Assembly (NCBI GenBank): GCA_902625535.1
Contig: CACOBT010000004.1
Location: 1 to 64,000 of the forward strand
Direction of reading: 5' to 3'
Length of the DNA stretch: 64,000 nt
From: an uncultured beta proteobacterium
GTDB lineage: Bacteria; Pseudomonadota; Gammaproteobacteria; Burkholderiales; Burkholderiaceae_A
Position 1 is the stretch's first letter. Each line of letters begins with the position of its first letter. The notes below the pieces were generated by a model. The model searched no databases. It saw nothing but the letters and a program-made list of their open reading frames with translations, and was not told where the DNA came from. This document shows positions 10,013 through 23,821 of this stretch, one piece after another. The translations under genes were made by a program, and so were the position numbers.

Positions 10013-11143
10013 ATGACAAATATAAAAATTTTAGTTGAACTAAGTAGTAAAGTTAGGTTTCTCGCACTCATTTTGCTGTCCGTCAGCACTTTCATTCTCC
10101 CCGGCTGTTCGACAGAAAACAATGATGTAACCGGCGAAGGATTTGCGTACATTTCCAGTCAAAATGGCAACGTGCTCGTTATGTCCCTAGATAATTTCGA
10201 AATAGTTACTGAAATTAAAGTAGGGCTCGGAAATAGGGGCATAGGTATAACTGAGGACGGGAAAAAGTTAGTTGTTGCTGTTAAAAGTACGAATGATCTC
10301 GCTGTCATCGATTTACTAACCAATAAAATAGAAAAAAGAATTTTTATCGGCGAAAATCCTGAAATGGTCAGGGTGAAAGACGGGAAAGCTTTCGTAACTT
10401 TTGAACCCGCAGCGATAGGGGGACCACCCCCTAAACCTGGGTCGGACGAAGCCAAAGCATTGACCCAAAAAAGGGTAGAAGAAGAGGAAGAAGAGGCAAA
10501 AATTGCTATTGTCGATATAGGTACTGGTAAAAAAGTTGGCGAGATAGATGGGGGCATGGAAACTGAAGGGATTGAGTTTTCCTTTGACGAAACAAAAATT
10601 ATCGTAACTAATGAGGCGGATGAAAATCTTTCGGTTCATGATATCAGTACCGGTAAACTGATAAAAAAAATCGACACGAGTGATCTCGGTAATCGACCAC
10701 GCGGGATAAAACGATCGGATTCGGGTAAATTTTATCTCGCCACTCTTGAATACGGTAATAAGTTATTAAAACTCAATCAGAATTTTGAAATCATAAATGT
10801 CTCTGCGACAGGCCAAGTTCCCTATGGTATTTCTTTTTCCAAAGAGGATGATTTGGCTTACGTTGCTTTATCTCACGGCAAGGCAATAGAAATTTTCAAT
10901 ACGAAATCCATGGAGTCTGTTGGAAAGATTCCGGCAGGGAATAGGTGTTGGCATTTTACTTTCACTCCCGATAATAGGCGCTTGATTGTTGCTTGTGGTA
11001 GAAGTAATGATGTGTTGATTATAGACGTTGCCAGCAGATCCATTGAAAAACGACTAGAAAATTTAAAAATGCCCTGGGGTGTAGTAACGTTTCCAAAATC
11101 CTATGGGACTCTTGATACGCCCCATAAACGCTCCGGAAGCTAA
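10013..11143 (+). CDS. YVTN-type beta-propeller repeat lipoprotein (resembles PQQ-dependent-catabolism-associated beta-propeller proteins)
   Basis: Lipobox LPGC after signal peptide; repeated blade motifs (VITEDGKKLVVAVKSTNDLAVIDLLTNK, FTPDNRRLIVACGRSNDVLIIDVASR); C-terminal PWGVVTFPKSYGTLDTP. Confidence 0.78.
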   Translation: MTNIKILVELSSKVRFLALILLSVSTFILPGCSTENNDVTGEGFAYISSQNGNVLVMSLDNFEIVTEIKVGLGNRGIGITEDGKKLVVAVKSTNDLAVIDLLTNKIEKRIFIGENPEMVRVKDGKAFVTFEPAAIGGPPPKPGSDEAKALTQKRVEEEEEEAKIAIVDIGTGKKVGEIDGGMETEGIEFSFDETKIIVTNEADENLSVHDISTGKLIKKIDTSDLGNRPRGIKRSDSGKFYLATLEYGNKLLKLNQNFEIINVSATGQVPYGISFSKEDDLAYVALSHGKAIEIFNTKSMESVGKIPAGNRCWHFTFTPDNRRLIVACGRSNDVLIIDVASRSIEKRLENLKMPWGVVTFPKSYGTLDTPHKRSGS

Positions 11144-11179
11144 GTGGTTGATTACCATAGCCTCAACAAAGGCAGTTGA

Positions 11180-12658
11180 TTGAAGCTTGATTTCAAAAAT
11201 AAAGCTGTTTTAGTCGTCGGAGACATTATTAAAGACAGTTATTATTTTGGATCCTGCGACAGGATATCACCCGAGGCGCCCGTGCCAGTTGTAAGAATTG
11301 CCAGAGGAACCTATAGATTAGGGGGAGCCGGGAATGTTGCAAAAAACATCAGACGATTTGGAATTGAAACTTTTTTGTTGACTTTAGCGGGTGACGATTC
11401 GGTCTGTTCAGATTTAAAAAAAGCATGTCTAGAGGAGAACATAAAGGCATATTTTGTTAAGAGTTCCAAGAAAAAAACACCAGAAAAAATCAGAGTTTTG
11501 AGCCAAAACCAACAGCTTTTACGATTGGATTTTGAAGATGAGATTTCGAGTAAGAGTGAAAAAGACGAGCTCAGGGCTGTCGTTCAATGCTTTGAACAAC
11601 TAATAAAAAGACATAGTTTTAATTTGATTGTAATGTCAGACTACAAAAAGGGAACGCTCCAACGCTGTAACCTCTTAATTAAGTTAGCAAATAAGCTAAA
11701 AATCCCTGTGCTCGTGGACCCAAAGGGCGAAGACTTTTCGATTTACACGGGTGCCCACATAATCAAGCCAAATTTACAAGAATTTCAAAATGTAATGGGG
11801 CCCTTAAATAACGAGAAAGACGTCGTTAAAAGAGCAAGGAAACTTGCCAAAAACTTAAAGCTAAAAAAAGGTATTGTGCTTACAAAGGGAGCGGAAGGTA
11901 TCTCTTTCATAGGAACAAATGACGGCTACGTCTCAATCACAACCCCTAACATCAAAGAGGTATATGATGTTACGGGGGCAGGAGATACGGTGATAGCTGC
12001 TCTAGCAGCGTGTTTTACCAATAATATCAAGTTTAAAATAGAAGATGCGTTAAAATTTGCTGGCCGGGCAGCAGCTGTAGCGGTTGGAAAACTTGGCACA
12101 TATTCTCCCAGTTTGCAGGAGGTGATAGCAAATGAAAATGTATATTTTAATGAAACGGCAAATGTGCCAACAAAAAAGCTTGTTAAACGCTTATCTCTGA
12201 AAAGTTTAACGCAAACATTAGAGTCTTGCAGAAAAGAAGGAAAAAAAATTGTTTTTACCAATGGCTGTTTCGATGTCATTCATGCAGGGCATGCAGCCCT
12301 CCTTAAAACGGCAAGACAATGCGGTGACATCCTAGTGGTAGGTTTAAACTCAGATAAATCGATAATAACTTTGAAAGGGAGAGAAAGACCGTTTCACAAA
12401 CTTGCAGACAGAATTCGAGTTTTAGAGGAGTTTGAGTGTGTTGACTACATCGTTGTTTTTGACGGGAAAACTCCCATCAATCTAATAAGAAGAATTAAGC
12501 CAAACACTCTCGTGAAAGGAGGCGAGTACGCCGTTGGAGATATAGTTGGAGCAAAAACCGTATCATCCTACGGTGGAACTGTAAAAACAGTTCCCATGGT
12601 GCGAGACCTATCAACATCAAAAATACTGAATGGTTTTTCAAAACGAAAGAAAAGGTAG
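11180..12658 (+). CDS. hldE: Bifunctional D-glycero-beta-D-manno-heptose-7-phosphate kinase / heptose-1-phosphate adenylyltransferase
   Basis: PfkB-type kinase (GGAGNVAKN, DVTGAGDT) fused to nucleotidyltransferase (FTNGCFDVIHAGHAALL, GLNSDKSI); TTG start. Confidence 0.93.
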   Translation: MKLDFKNKAVLVVGDIIKDSYYFGSCDRISPEAPVPVVRIARGTYRLGGAGNVAKNIRRFGIETFLLTLAGDDSVCSDLKKACLEENIKAYFVKSSKKKTPEKIRVLSQNQQLLRLDFEDEISSKSEKDELRAVVQCFEQLIKRHSFNLIVMSDYKKGTLQRCNLLIKLANKLKIPVLVDPKGEDFSIYTGAHIIKPNLQEFQNVMGPLNNEKDVVKRARKLAKNLKLKKGIVLTKGAEGISFIGTNDGYVSITTPNIKEVYDVTGAGDTVIAALAACFTNNIKFKIEDALKFAGRAAAVAVGKLGTYSPSLQEVIANENVYFNETANVPTKKLVKRLSLKSLTQTLESCRKEGKKIVFTNGCFDVIHAGHAALLKTARQCGDILVVGLNSDKSIITLKGRERPFHKLADRIRVLEEFECVDYIVVFDGKTPINLIRRIKPNTLVKGGEYAVGDIVGAKTVSSYGGTVKTVPMVRDLSTSKILNGFSKRKKR

Positions 12659-12772
12659 CCTGACGATTACCTACTTTCACAATCGAATGATCACTATCAT
12701 CGGCGCTAAGGCGTTTCACTGTCCTGTTCGGAATGGGAAGGAGTGGTTCCACCCCGCAATGGTCGTCAGGCA
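12657..12772 (-). rRNA. rrf: 5S rRNA
   Basis: Minus strand TGCCTGACGACCATTGCGGGGTGGAACCACTCC...AGTGATCATTCGATTGTGAAAGTAGGTAATCGTCAGGC; terminal helix GCCTGACGA/TCGTCAGGC. Confidence 0.93.
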
Positions 12773-12850
12773 AATAAAAGAATTTAGTCAGAATTGTTAT
12801 GATCGATAATAATATCCAAATACGTACGATAAAGAAATCAACAGTGTAAT

Positions 12851-15725
<2,875 letters not shown>

Positions 15726-15853
15726 TTATAACGCTGTTGATTGTTATAAGGACTTGCCGAAAACTTTAACGCTTGTATTTTGAGAATGTCATGATTATCA
15801 ATCATAACGTTACGTGTTTCTCACCTCATCAATGAGAACACGTAATCTGACTA

Positions 15854-15868
15854 AATTTTTAAAGAACA
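15854..15868 (-). promoter_or_regulatory. boxA-like antitermination element in the 16S-23S spacer
   Basis: TGTTCTTTAAAAATT (minus), identical to the copy in the 16S leader. Confidence 0.65.
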
Positions 15869-15875
15869 AAAAATC

Positions 15876-15951
15876 TGGTGGAGCTAAGCGGGTTCGAACC
15901 GCTGACCCCCTGCTTGCAAAGCAGGTGCTCTCCCAGCTGAGCTATAGCCCC
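15876..15951 (-). tRNA. tRNA-Ala(TGC)
   Basis: GGGGCTATAGCTCAGCTGGGAGAGCACCTGCTTTGCAAGCAGGGGGTCAGCGGTTCGAACCCGCTTAGCTCCACCA folds as a cloverleaf; rrn spacer position. Confidence 0.97.
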
Positions 15952-15968
15952 GAGACATCTAGCTAGGC

Positions 15969-16045
15969 TGGTGGGTCTGGTTGGGCTCGAACCAACGACC
16001 CCCGCCTTATCAAGACGGTGCTCTAACCAGCTGAGCTACAGACCC
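15969..16045 (-). tRNA. tRNA-Ile(GAT)
   Basis: GGGTCTGTAGCTCAGCTGGTTAGAGCACCGTCTTGATAAGGCGGGGGTCGTTGGTTCGAGCCCAACCAGACCCACCA. Confidence 0.97.
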
Positions 16046-16103
16046 GGATTTTATATCCGTCTGCAACCGATAAGAGTGGACAATAAGAATCTTTACATTT
16101 CTC

Positions 16104-17638
<1,535 letters not shown>

Positions 17639-17745
17639 ATCTATTTTTTTCTATGCTCAAAGTTATGACTGTAAATGATTACATAATAATGTGAGCAATA
17701 GATTTTCTGTGCAAATCATCAAATTGCCCACACTTATCGGCTGTT

Positions 17746-17760
17746 AATTTTTAAAGAACA
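17746..17760 (-). promoter_or_regulatory. boxA-like antitermination element in the 16S leader
   Basis: TGTTCTTTAAAAATT (minus strand), same 15-mer as 15854-15868. Confidence 0.65.
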
Positions 17761-17780
17761 ATGGTACTACGGAACCCCTA

Positions 17781-17809
17781 AGATTATTACGCATTTAGAT
17801 TTATGTCAA
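17781..17809 (-). promoter_or_regulatory. Putative rrn promoter
   Basis: Minus strand TTGACA-17 bp-TAATCT, followed by GC-rich discriminator TAGGGGTTCCG and then boxA. Confidence 0.75.
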
Positions 17810-18600
17810 TTACTTTTACCGTATCCGAGCAATAATTGCTTCAACGCTCTCCCGGGACAATTCTGGAGCATAAAAACCTCTCCAATTAAAAATGTTTTGA
17901 TTCCGTTATCGGTTAGCAACTGCACATCTGTAGCGGTTTTTATTCCACTTTCTGATATTACTAATTTTGTTTTCGGTATTAACTTATTTAACCGTATACT
18001 GGTTTCCAGACTAACTGAAAAATCTTTTAGATTTCTATTATTTATTCCAATTAGTCTAGACTTGCACAGCAATGCTTTTTCCAAATCCTGCTCGTTGTGA
18101 ATTTCCACTAAACAATCCATCCCATATAAATGGGCCTGGGCCTCTAATTCAGTTAATAGTTCGACGGGCAAAGCGGCTGCGATCAGTAAAATACAGTCAG
18201 CGTGCATCGCATAACTTTCTGCCACCTGCAGTGGGTCAATAATAAAATCCTTCCTCAAAACCGGAATGCGCACCTCTTGCCTAGCCAGAATCAAATTCTT
18301 AATACTACCTTTAAAAAAATTTTCATCTGTTAACACAGAAATACAACTTGCGGAATTATCCTCGTAAACTCGTGCAATATTTTCAACTTCCAAGGTTTCT
18401 CTCAAAATTCCTTTGCTCGGACTTGCCTTTTTTATTTCTGCAATTATTCCAACCTCGTTTGAATCCTTTTTGGCTGTCAATTCTCCTAAAAAATTCCTCT
18501 TCCTGAAGCTCTTTCCCTCAAGTTCAAAGCTGGAAATACTTTTGAGTTTCGAAAGTTTTTCAACATACAACTGCTTGGCTCTTAATATTTCTCTAAGCAT
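17806..18600 (-). CDS. trpC: Indole-3-glycerol-phosphate synthase
   Basis: IAEIKKASPSKGIL, PVLRKDFIIDPLQVAES, VSESGIKTATDV motifs. Confidence 0.96.
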   Translation of the reverse strand: MLREILRAKQLYVEKLSKLKSISSFELEGKSFRKRNFLGELTAKKDSNEVGIIAEIKKASPSKGILRETLEVENIARVYEDNSASCISVLTDENFFKGSIKNLILARQEVRIPVLRKDFIIDPLQVAESYAMHADCILLIAAALPVELLTELEAQAHLYGMDCLVEIHNEQDLEKALLCKSRLIGINNRNLKDFSVSLETSIRLNKLIPKTKLVISESGIKTATDVQLLTDNGIKTFLIGEVFMLQNCPGRALKQLLLGYGKSN

Positions 18601-18606
18601 TGCTTC

Positions 18607-19671
18607 TTACCTTACCGATTGAGTAAATTTGACAAATTCCTCTAATTTTTTTATTGCATCTCCACTTGCGACGCAGTCCTGCGCCAAACAGACTCCATCG
18701 CCAATAGATCCACAAAGACCAGCAACATACAAAGCAGCTGCAGCGTTCAGTATTACATATTTTGCTTCTACACTATTTACATTAGTTAGACTTTCCATTG
18801 CTTTTTTCTTGCTTTCATCGACGCTCGAGACACTAATTGCTCCTCCTAGGATTGATTGTTCTGTCACACGAAGTCCAAAATCAGATGCAACAACCGTTCC
18901 TTCAGTAATTTCTCCATTTTTTAACTCAGCATAATAAGTTTTGCTGGAACAGCACAACTCATCAAGACCACTTTCAGCATGGACTACAAGTACGTGCTTA
19001 GAGTTTAGCCGCTTTAAAACGTTTGCGATTGGTAACAACAGTTTTTTGTCATAAACCCCAATTAATTGACGCTGAGATTTTGCTGGATTCGTTAACGGCC
19101 CAAGAATATTGAAAATGGTTCGAGTACCCAGCTCTTTTCGAATTGGAGCAACGTTTTTCATAGCTGGATGGTGATTCGGAGCAAACATAAAACCTACACC
19201 AGTTCTATCGATTGAATTGGCAACTTGATCAGGAGTTAAGTTTATATCTGCGCCGAGACACTCTAGCAAGTCGGCGCTTCCCGAGGATGATGAAATAGCC
19301 CTTCCTCCATGCTTGGCTACTTTTGCTCCCGCCGACGCTGCCAAAAACATTGCTGCTGTAGAAATATTAAATGTTTGCGCACCATCTCCTCCGGTCCCGC
19401 ACAAGTCGACAAGTTCTTCAGGACTGGAATCAACCGACTTGACTAAATTTCGCATTACTTCGGCCCCGCCAATTAACTCGCTCACAGCCTCTCCCTTGAT
19501 TTTAAGAGCAATTAATATTGCAGCAGTTAAAGAGCCTGAAATTTCTCCTTTTATTATCTTTTTCAATAATAACCGGGCTTCGGCAACGTCAAGATCATTT
19601 CCCAAAATTAGTGACTCTAGAAGTCTTTTCACGTCCATGTCTGTCAAAGTTGATATTTGAGCGGGATTCAT
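18607..19671 (-). CDS. trpD: Anthranilate phosphoribosyltransferase
   Basis: DLCGTGGDGAQTFNISTA, AKHGGRAISSSSGSADLLECLG, FAPNHHPAMKNVAPIRKELGTRTIFNILGPLTNP. Confidence 0.97.
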   Translation of the reverse strand: MNPAQISTLTDMDVKRLLESLILGNDLDVAEARLLLKKIIKGEISGSLTAAILIALKIKGEAVSELIGGAEVMRNLVKSVDSSPEELVDLCGTGGDGAQTFNISTAAMFLAASAGAKVAKHGGRAISSSSGSADLLECLGADINLTPDQVANSIDRTGVGFMFAPNHHPAMKNVAPIRKELGTRTIFNILGPLTNPAKSQRQLIGVYDKKLLLPIANVLKRLNSKHVLVVHAESGLDELCCSSKTYYAELKNGEITEGTVVASDFGLRVTEQSILGGAISVSSVDESKKKAMESLTNVNSVEAKYVILNAAAALYVAGLCGSIGDGVCLAQDCVASGDAIKKLEEFVKFTQSVR

Positions 19672-20258
19672 ATTTGCTCCATGAAGTTTCGAATAATATC
19701 GTAACCGTATTCTGTCAAAATTGCCTCAGGGTGAAACTGAACGCCAAAAAATGGAAAGTCTCGATGTCTAATAGCCATAATTTCTTGATCCTCAGTACGG
19801 GCTAAAACCTCTAAACATTCAGGTAAATTGTTTTCCATTAGCGCAAGTGAATGATACCGTGTCACGGTGTAAGGCGACGGAATCTTTCGGAACAATCCGA
19901 TACCTGAGTGGGTAACTTTCGAAACTTTTCCATGCATTATAGTCTTTGCCGGACCAACTTCAGACCCAAATGCTTCGCCTATAACTTGATGTCCGAGACA
20001 AACGCCGAAAACGGGAATGGGTTTATCCATATTAGCAATATTCTTTACGAGACTGAGCGAGACCCCAGCATTTTTTGGACGACCTGGTCCCGGTGAAATT
20101 AATATTTTATCTGGTCTTATTTTGCCAGATGGGCTTAAAATTTCTTCGACACCATACTCATCATTCCTTATTGTTACAACCTCAGCACCGAGCTCTCCGA
20201 TGTATTGAACAAGATTGTAGGTGAATGAATCATAATTATCTATGACTAATATTTTCAT
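19668..20258 (-). CDS. trpG: Anthranilate synthase component II (glutamine amidotransferase)
   Basis: IDNYDSFTYNLVQY, PGPGRPKNAG, VFGVCLGHQ, GVQFHPEAILTE. Confidence 0.96.
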   Translation of the reverse strand: MKILVIDNYDSFTYNLVQYIGELGAEVVTIRNDEYGVEEILSPSGKIRPDKILISPGPGRPKNAGVSLSLVKNIANMDKPIPVFGVCLGHQVIGEAFGSEVGPAKTIMHGKVSKVTHSGIGLFRKIPSPYTVTRYHSLALMENNLPECLEVLARTEDQEIMAIRHRDFPFFGVQFHPEAILTEYGYDIIRNFMEQI

Positions 20259-20260
20259 GT

Positions 20261-21778
20261 TTATTTTTTTTCAAACATTTTCTTGCTCTCTAAACTCTCA
20301 GCGGCTTTTATTACTGCGCCGGCCTTTGCCTCCGTCTCGCGCCATTCATTCTCTGGGATAGAATCGTAAACGATTCCTGCGCCGGCTTGCACGCTAAGAA
20401 TGCCGTTCTTCAAAACACCTGTTCGAATTGCTATTGCAAGGTCCATATCTTTTGCAAATGAAATATAGCCGCAGGCACCACCATAAAGCGACCTTTGCTC
20501 CGGTTCAAGTTCCTCAATAATTTCCATAGCTCTTATTTTCGGCGCCCCGCTCAAGGTACCGGCAGGAAATGTAGCCTTCAATACGTCCATAAAATTTAAA
20601 CCTTCTTGAAGATGGCCCTCAACCTCCGAAACAAGATGCATCACGTGCGAATACTTTTCTACGATCATTTTTTCGGATAAAAATACACTACCAATTTTCG
20701 AAATTTTACCCACGTCATTTCGTGCGAGATCAATTAACATAACGTGTTCCGCAAGTTCTTTTGGGTCTTCTCTTAATTCACTTTCCAACTCTGCATCCTC
20801 TCGCTCAGTTTTTCCCCTCCTACGCGTGCCTGCTATAGGACGAATCGTAATCCGGTTAAAGGTGTTTCCCGATGACTTGCCATTGTCTTGCCTAACCAAT
20901 ATCTCTGGTGAGGCACCAACTACCTGAAATTCACCCAAATTGTAAAAATACATGTAAGGCGACGGGTTAATGTTTCTCAGAGCTCGATATAGGGACAGTG
21001 CATTTCCAGAGAAAGGTTTTTCCAATATTTGCCCCAATACAACCTGCATAACCTCGCCCGAGAAAATATACTCCTGCGCTTTCCGAACAGATTCTTCAAA
21101 CTTTTCTTTTGAAAACCGTCTAGTTATGTCAGAGGCCTCGCAACCGCCAAGCTTTGGCATCGTTAATGTTTCAGATAGCAAGGTTTCCATTGAATCTAAT
21201 TTTTTCGTAGCTTTATCATATGCATCATTTTCTTGAGGGTCGGCAAAAATTATTAATGTCAACTCTCCACTGTAATTATCAAAAACTATTAAGTCCCTAA
21301 CCTCTAAAAGAAGAATATCAGGGATGAGCAAATTATTATCTTTTTCCCTTATGTTTTTCTTCAACCTAGGTTCGATGAGCCTAACCACGTCATAACCAAA
21401 ATAACCGGCTAGACCACCACAAAATCTGGGCAAGTCATATACCTCTGGAGAAGGAGAAAATTTGGATATGTAGTTTTCTATGAACTTTAAGGGTTCACAA
21501 GTTGCCTTTTCTAATATTTCTTTTTTTTTAAATAAGGTCACATCATCTCCCCAGACCTCTATTTTTTTTTCGGCAGGCAGACCAATGAACGAATACCTGC
21601 CAAACCGCTCTCCACCGACAACGGATTCAAAAAGAAATGTATTCGGAAAATCACCAAGTTTTAAATAAACAGATAGCGGCGTTTCTAAATCTCCAAGGTA
21701 TTTTCTAGATATCGGCACGAGGTTGAAACCCTGGCGACCTCGTTTTAGAAAAGTTTCCAAACTTATACAAGTATTCAT
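20261..21778 (-). CDS. trpE: Anthranilate synthase component I
   Basis: RPIAGTRRRGKTEREDAELE, LIDLARNDVGKI, ATFPAGTLSGAPKIRAMEIIEELE. Confidence 0.96.
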   Translation of the reverse strand: MNTCISLETFLKRGRQGFNLVPISRKYLGDLETPLSVYLKLGDFPNTFLFESVVGGERFGRYSFIGLPAEKKIEVWGDDVTLFKKKEILEKATCEPLKFIENYISKFSPSPEVYDLPRFCGGLAGYFGYDVVRLIEPRLKKNIREKDNNLLIPDILLLEVRDLIVFDNYSGELTLIIFADPQENDAYDKATKKLDSMETLLSETLTMPKLGGCEASDITRRFSKEKFEESVRKAQEYIFSGEVMQVVLGQILEKPFSGNALSLYRALRNINPSPYMYFYNLGEFQVVGASPEILVRQDNGKSSGNTFNRITIRPIAGTRRRGKTEREDAELESELREDPKELAEHVMLIDLARNDVGKISKIGSVFLSEKMIVEKYSHVMHLVSEVEGHLQEGLNFMDVLKATFPAGTLSGAPKIRAMEIIEELEPEQRSLYGGACGYISFAKDMDLAIAIRTGVLKNGILSVQAGAGIVYDSIPENEWRETEAKAGAVIKAAESLESKKMFEKK

Positions 21779-22488
21779 AGTTTTGGGCTAAGCTGATGCT
21801 TTAAACTTTCCATTATTTTGATATAACTAAGTTCGAACTCTGAATCCCGGTGATCAAATATTCCTGAGCCAATTACAAAAGTGTCCGCTCCTGATAATGC
21901 CAACGAAGCTATATTTTCCACCTTAACCCCTCCGTCAACTTCCAATCTTATCCGTTGCGAATTGTTGCCTGAGAAAATATCAATTTTCTCTTTGATTGTT
22001 CTTATTTTTTCTAAAGAGACGGGAATGAATTTTTGGCCGGCAAATCCCGGATTTACTGACATTACTAGTACGTAATCAATCTCTCCCATTATCCAATCCA
22101 AATAAGAGATGGGTGTTGCAGGATTAAACACGACGCCCGCCTGACACCCACTAGTTCTAATTAATTTAAGACTCCTGGATAAATGGTGGGTTGACTCAGG
22201 ATGAATTGAGATCATGTCAGCGCCGGCGGAAGCGAAGTCAACAATTAAGTTGTCTATATTTGTGGTCATAAGATGAACATCTATGGGAACCTGGACATGA
22301 GGACGAATTGCTTTACAAATACACGGACCAAACGTAAGATTTGGCACGAAGTGATTGTCCATTACATCAAAGTGAATAAAGTCCGCCCCCGCCTTTTGTA
22401 AGGCTTCCATCTCAGCCCCAAGAAAGGCAAAGTTAGCGGACAAAATGCTTGGTCCAACCCATCTCGAATTGTCTTTTTCTTCCTTCAT
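21775..22488 (-). CDS. rpe: Ribulose-phosphate 3-epimerase
   Basis: PSILSANFAFL, DFIHFDVMDNHFVPNLTFGP, LVMSVNPGFAGQKFIP, EVDGGV. Confidence 0.95.
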   Translation of the reverse strand: MKEEKDNSRWVGPSILSANFAFLGAEMEALQKAGADFIHFDVMDNHFVPNLTFGPCICKAIRPHVQVPIDVHLMTTNIDNLIVDFASAGADMISIHPESTHHLSRSLKLIRTSGCQAGVVFNPATPISYLDWIMGEIDYVLVMSVNPGFAGQKFIPVSLEKIRTIKEKIDIFSGNNSQRIRLEVDGGVKVENIASLALSGADTFVIGSGIFDHRDSEFELSYIKIMESLKHQLSPKL

Positions 22489-22618
22489 ACAGCGTTTTCG
22501 TATCCTGTTACTTTATTTTCCCCTCATCGTCCACCAAATAAATGCCCCTACAATTACAATAGCAAGTAATGCCTCTAAGAAAATAACTAACATATTTAAT
22601 TCAAGTTGGGGAACAAGT

Positions 22619-23821
22619 TTGCATTCTACAAGTAAAAACATTTCTTTGCTAATAACACTATTACTATTCGTGTCTTGCTCCAGCAATAAACCAGGAAAAA
22701 ATGAGACATTCCCAAGACAAGCGGAAAATATTCGAGATTTCTCACGGGATGAATCGGAGCCGATACCCTTAGACGGGTTTTACAAAAGCAAAGGATATGA
22801 GCCAATCAATCTTTTTAAGCTAGATTATTGGAAAAAACAAAACTTCCAGCTAGCTTACCTGGCATGGCAGAGAAACTGCACATCAAGAAGAGTTCCTATT
22901 GAGATCTTTATCAAGTGCAAAACTCACCCAAAAATAGATAGCGCCAATGCTGATATGATCAGGAAATTCTTTGAAGACAATTTTAAGACGTACACCCTGC
23001 GAGCTGGTGCTGGAACACTCACAGCTTACTATGAACCAATTTTGCGAGGGTCGAGAATGAAGACGAAACAATATTATTCGCCAATATTTAGGCTTCCACC
23101 AGGTTTTTTAACGATCACAGAAAGAAAAAAAGACGGAACCAACAGCGTTATTCCATCATTGAAACGAAAAAGAGAGCCTAGTATTCCACCAAACCAGTAT
23201 CCAACTCGAAAACAAATAATGGAAAAGGAATTACTAAAAGGAAATGAATTATTATTTCTTGAGAACTCGGTTGAAAATTTTTTTCTCCATATTCAAGGGT
23301 CGGGAACGATCGAGTTAGATAACGGAAAAAGAATTAGAGTTGGTTTTGCGGGTTCTAACGGAAGACCTTATCGATCTATAGCCAAATGGCTGGAAGCAGA
23401 AGGGGAAATGCCACTTAACAAAGCCAGCATGAGGAATATTAAAAATTGGGTTAAACAAAACCCACTAAAGAGCAGTGATTTATTTAATTACAACCCCAGA
23501 TTCATTTTTTTCCGGGAATTTCCAGCATCGAGCGACCCAAGTGAGGGCCCCGTTGGAACCCTGGGAGTACCTTTGACTGCAGACCATTCTATAGCGGTGG
23601 ATGAAGCGTTCATTAAGCTTGGGACCCCAGTAATGGTTGTAGAAGAGAAAGAATCGCAAAACGTCAATCCTCGAACTTTCCTAATGATGGCACAGGATAC
23701 GGGAAACGCAATTAAGGGAGCGAATAGAGGAGACTTATTTTTCGGCACAGGAACAACCGCTGGTAACAGAGCAGGGACTACCAAATTCCGAGGTAGATTA
23801 ATTATTTTTCTTCCGAAATAA
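22619..23821 (+). CDS. mltA: Membrane-bound lytic murein transglycosylase A
   Basis: FLHIQGSGTIELDNGKRIRVGFAGSNGRPYRSIAKWL and HSIAVDEAFIKLGTPVMV. The ORF track starts at 22445 inside rpe; TTG at 22619 gives a short lipoprotein signal (LLITLLLFVSCSS), so this start is preferred but inferred. Confidence 0.85.
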   Translation: MHSTSKNISLLITLLLFVSCSSNKPGKNETFPRQAENIRDFSRDESEPIPLDGFYKSKGYEPINLFKLDYWKKQNFQLAYLAWQRNCTSRRVPIEIFIKCKTHPKIDSANADMIRKFFEDNFKTYTLRAGAGTLTAYYEPILRGSRMKTKQYYSPIFRLPPGFLTITERKKDGTNSVIPSLKRKREPSIPPNQYPTRKQIMEKELLKGNELLFLENSVENFFLHIQGSGTIELDNGKRIRVGFAGSNGRPYRSIAKWLEAEGEMPLNKASMRNIKNWVKQNPLKSSDLFNYNPRFIFFREFPASSDPSEGPVGTLGVPLTADHSIAVDEAFIKLGTPVMVVEEKESQNVNPRTFLMMAQDTGNAIKGANRGDLFFGTGTTAGNRAGTTKFRGRLIIFLPK

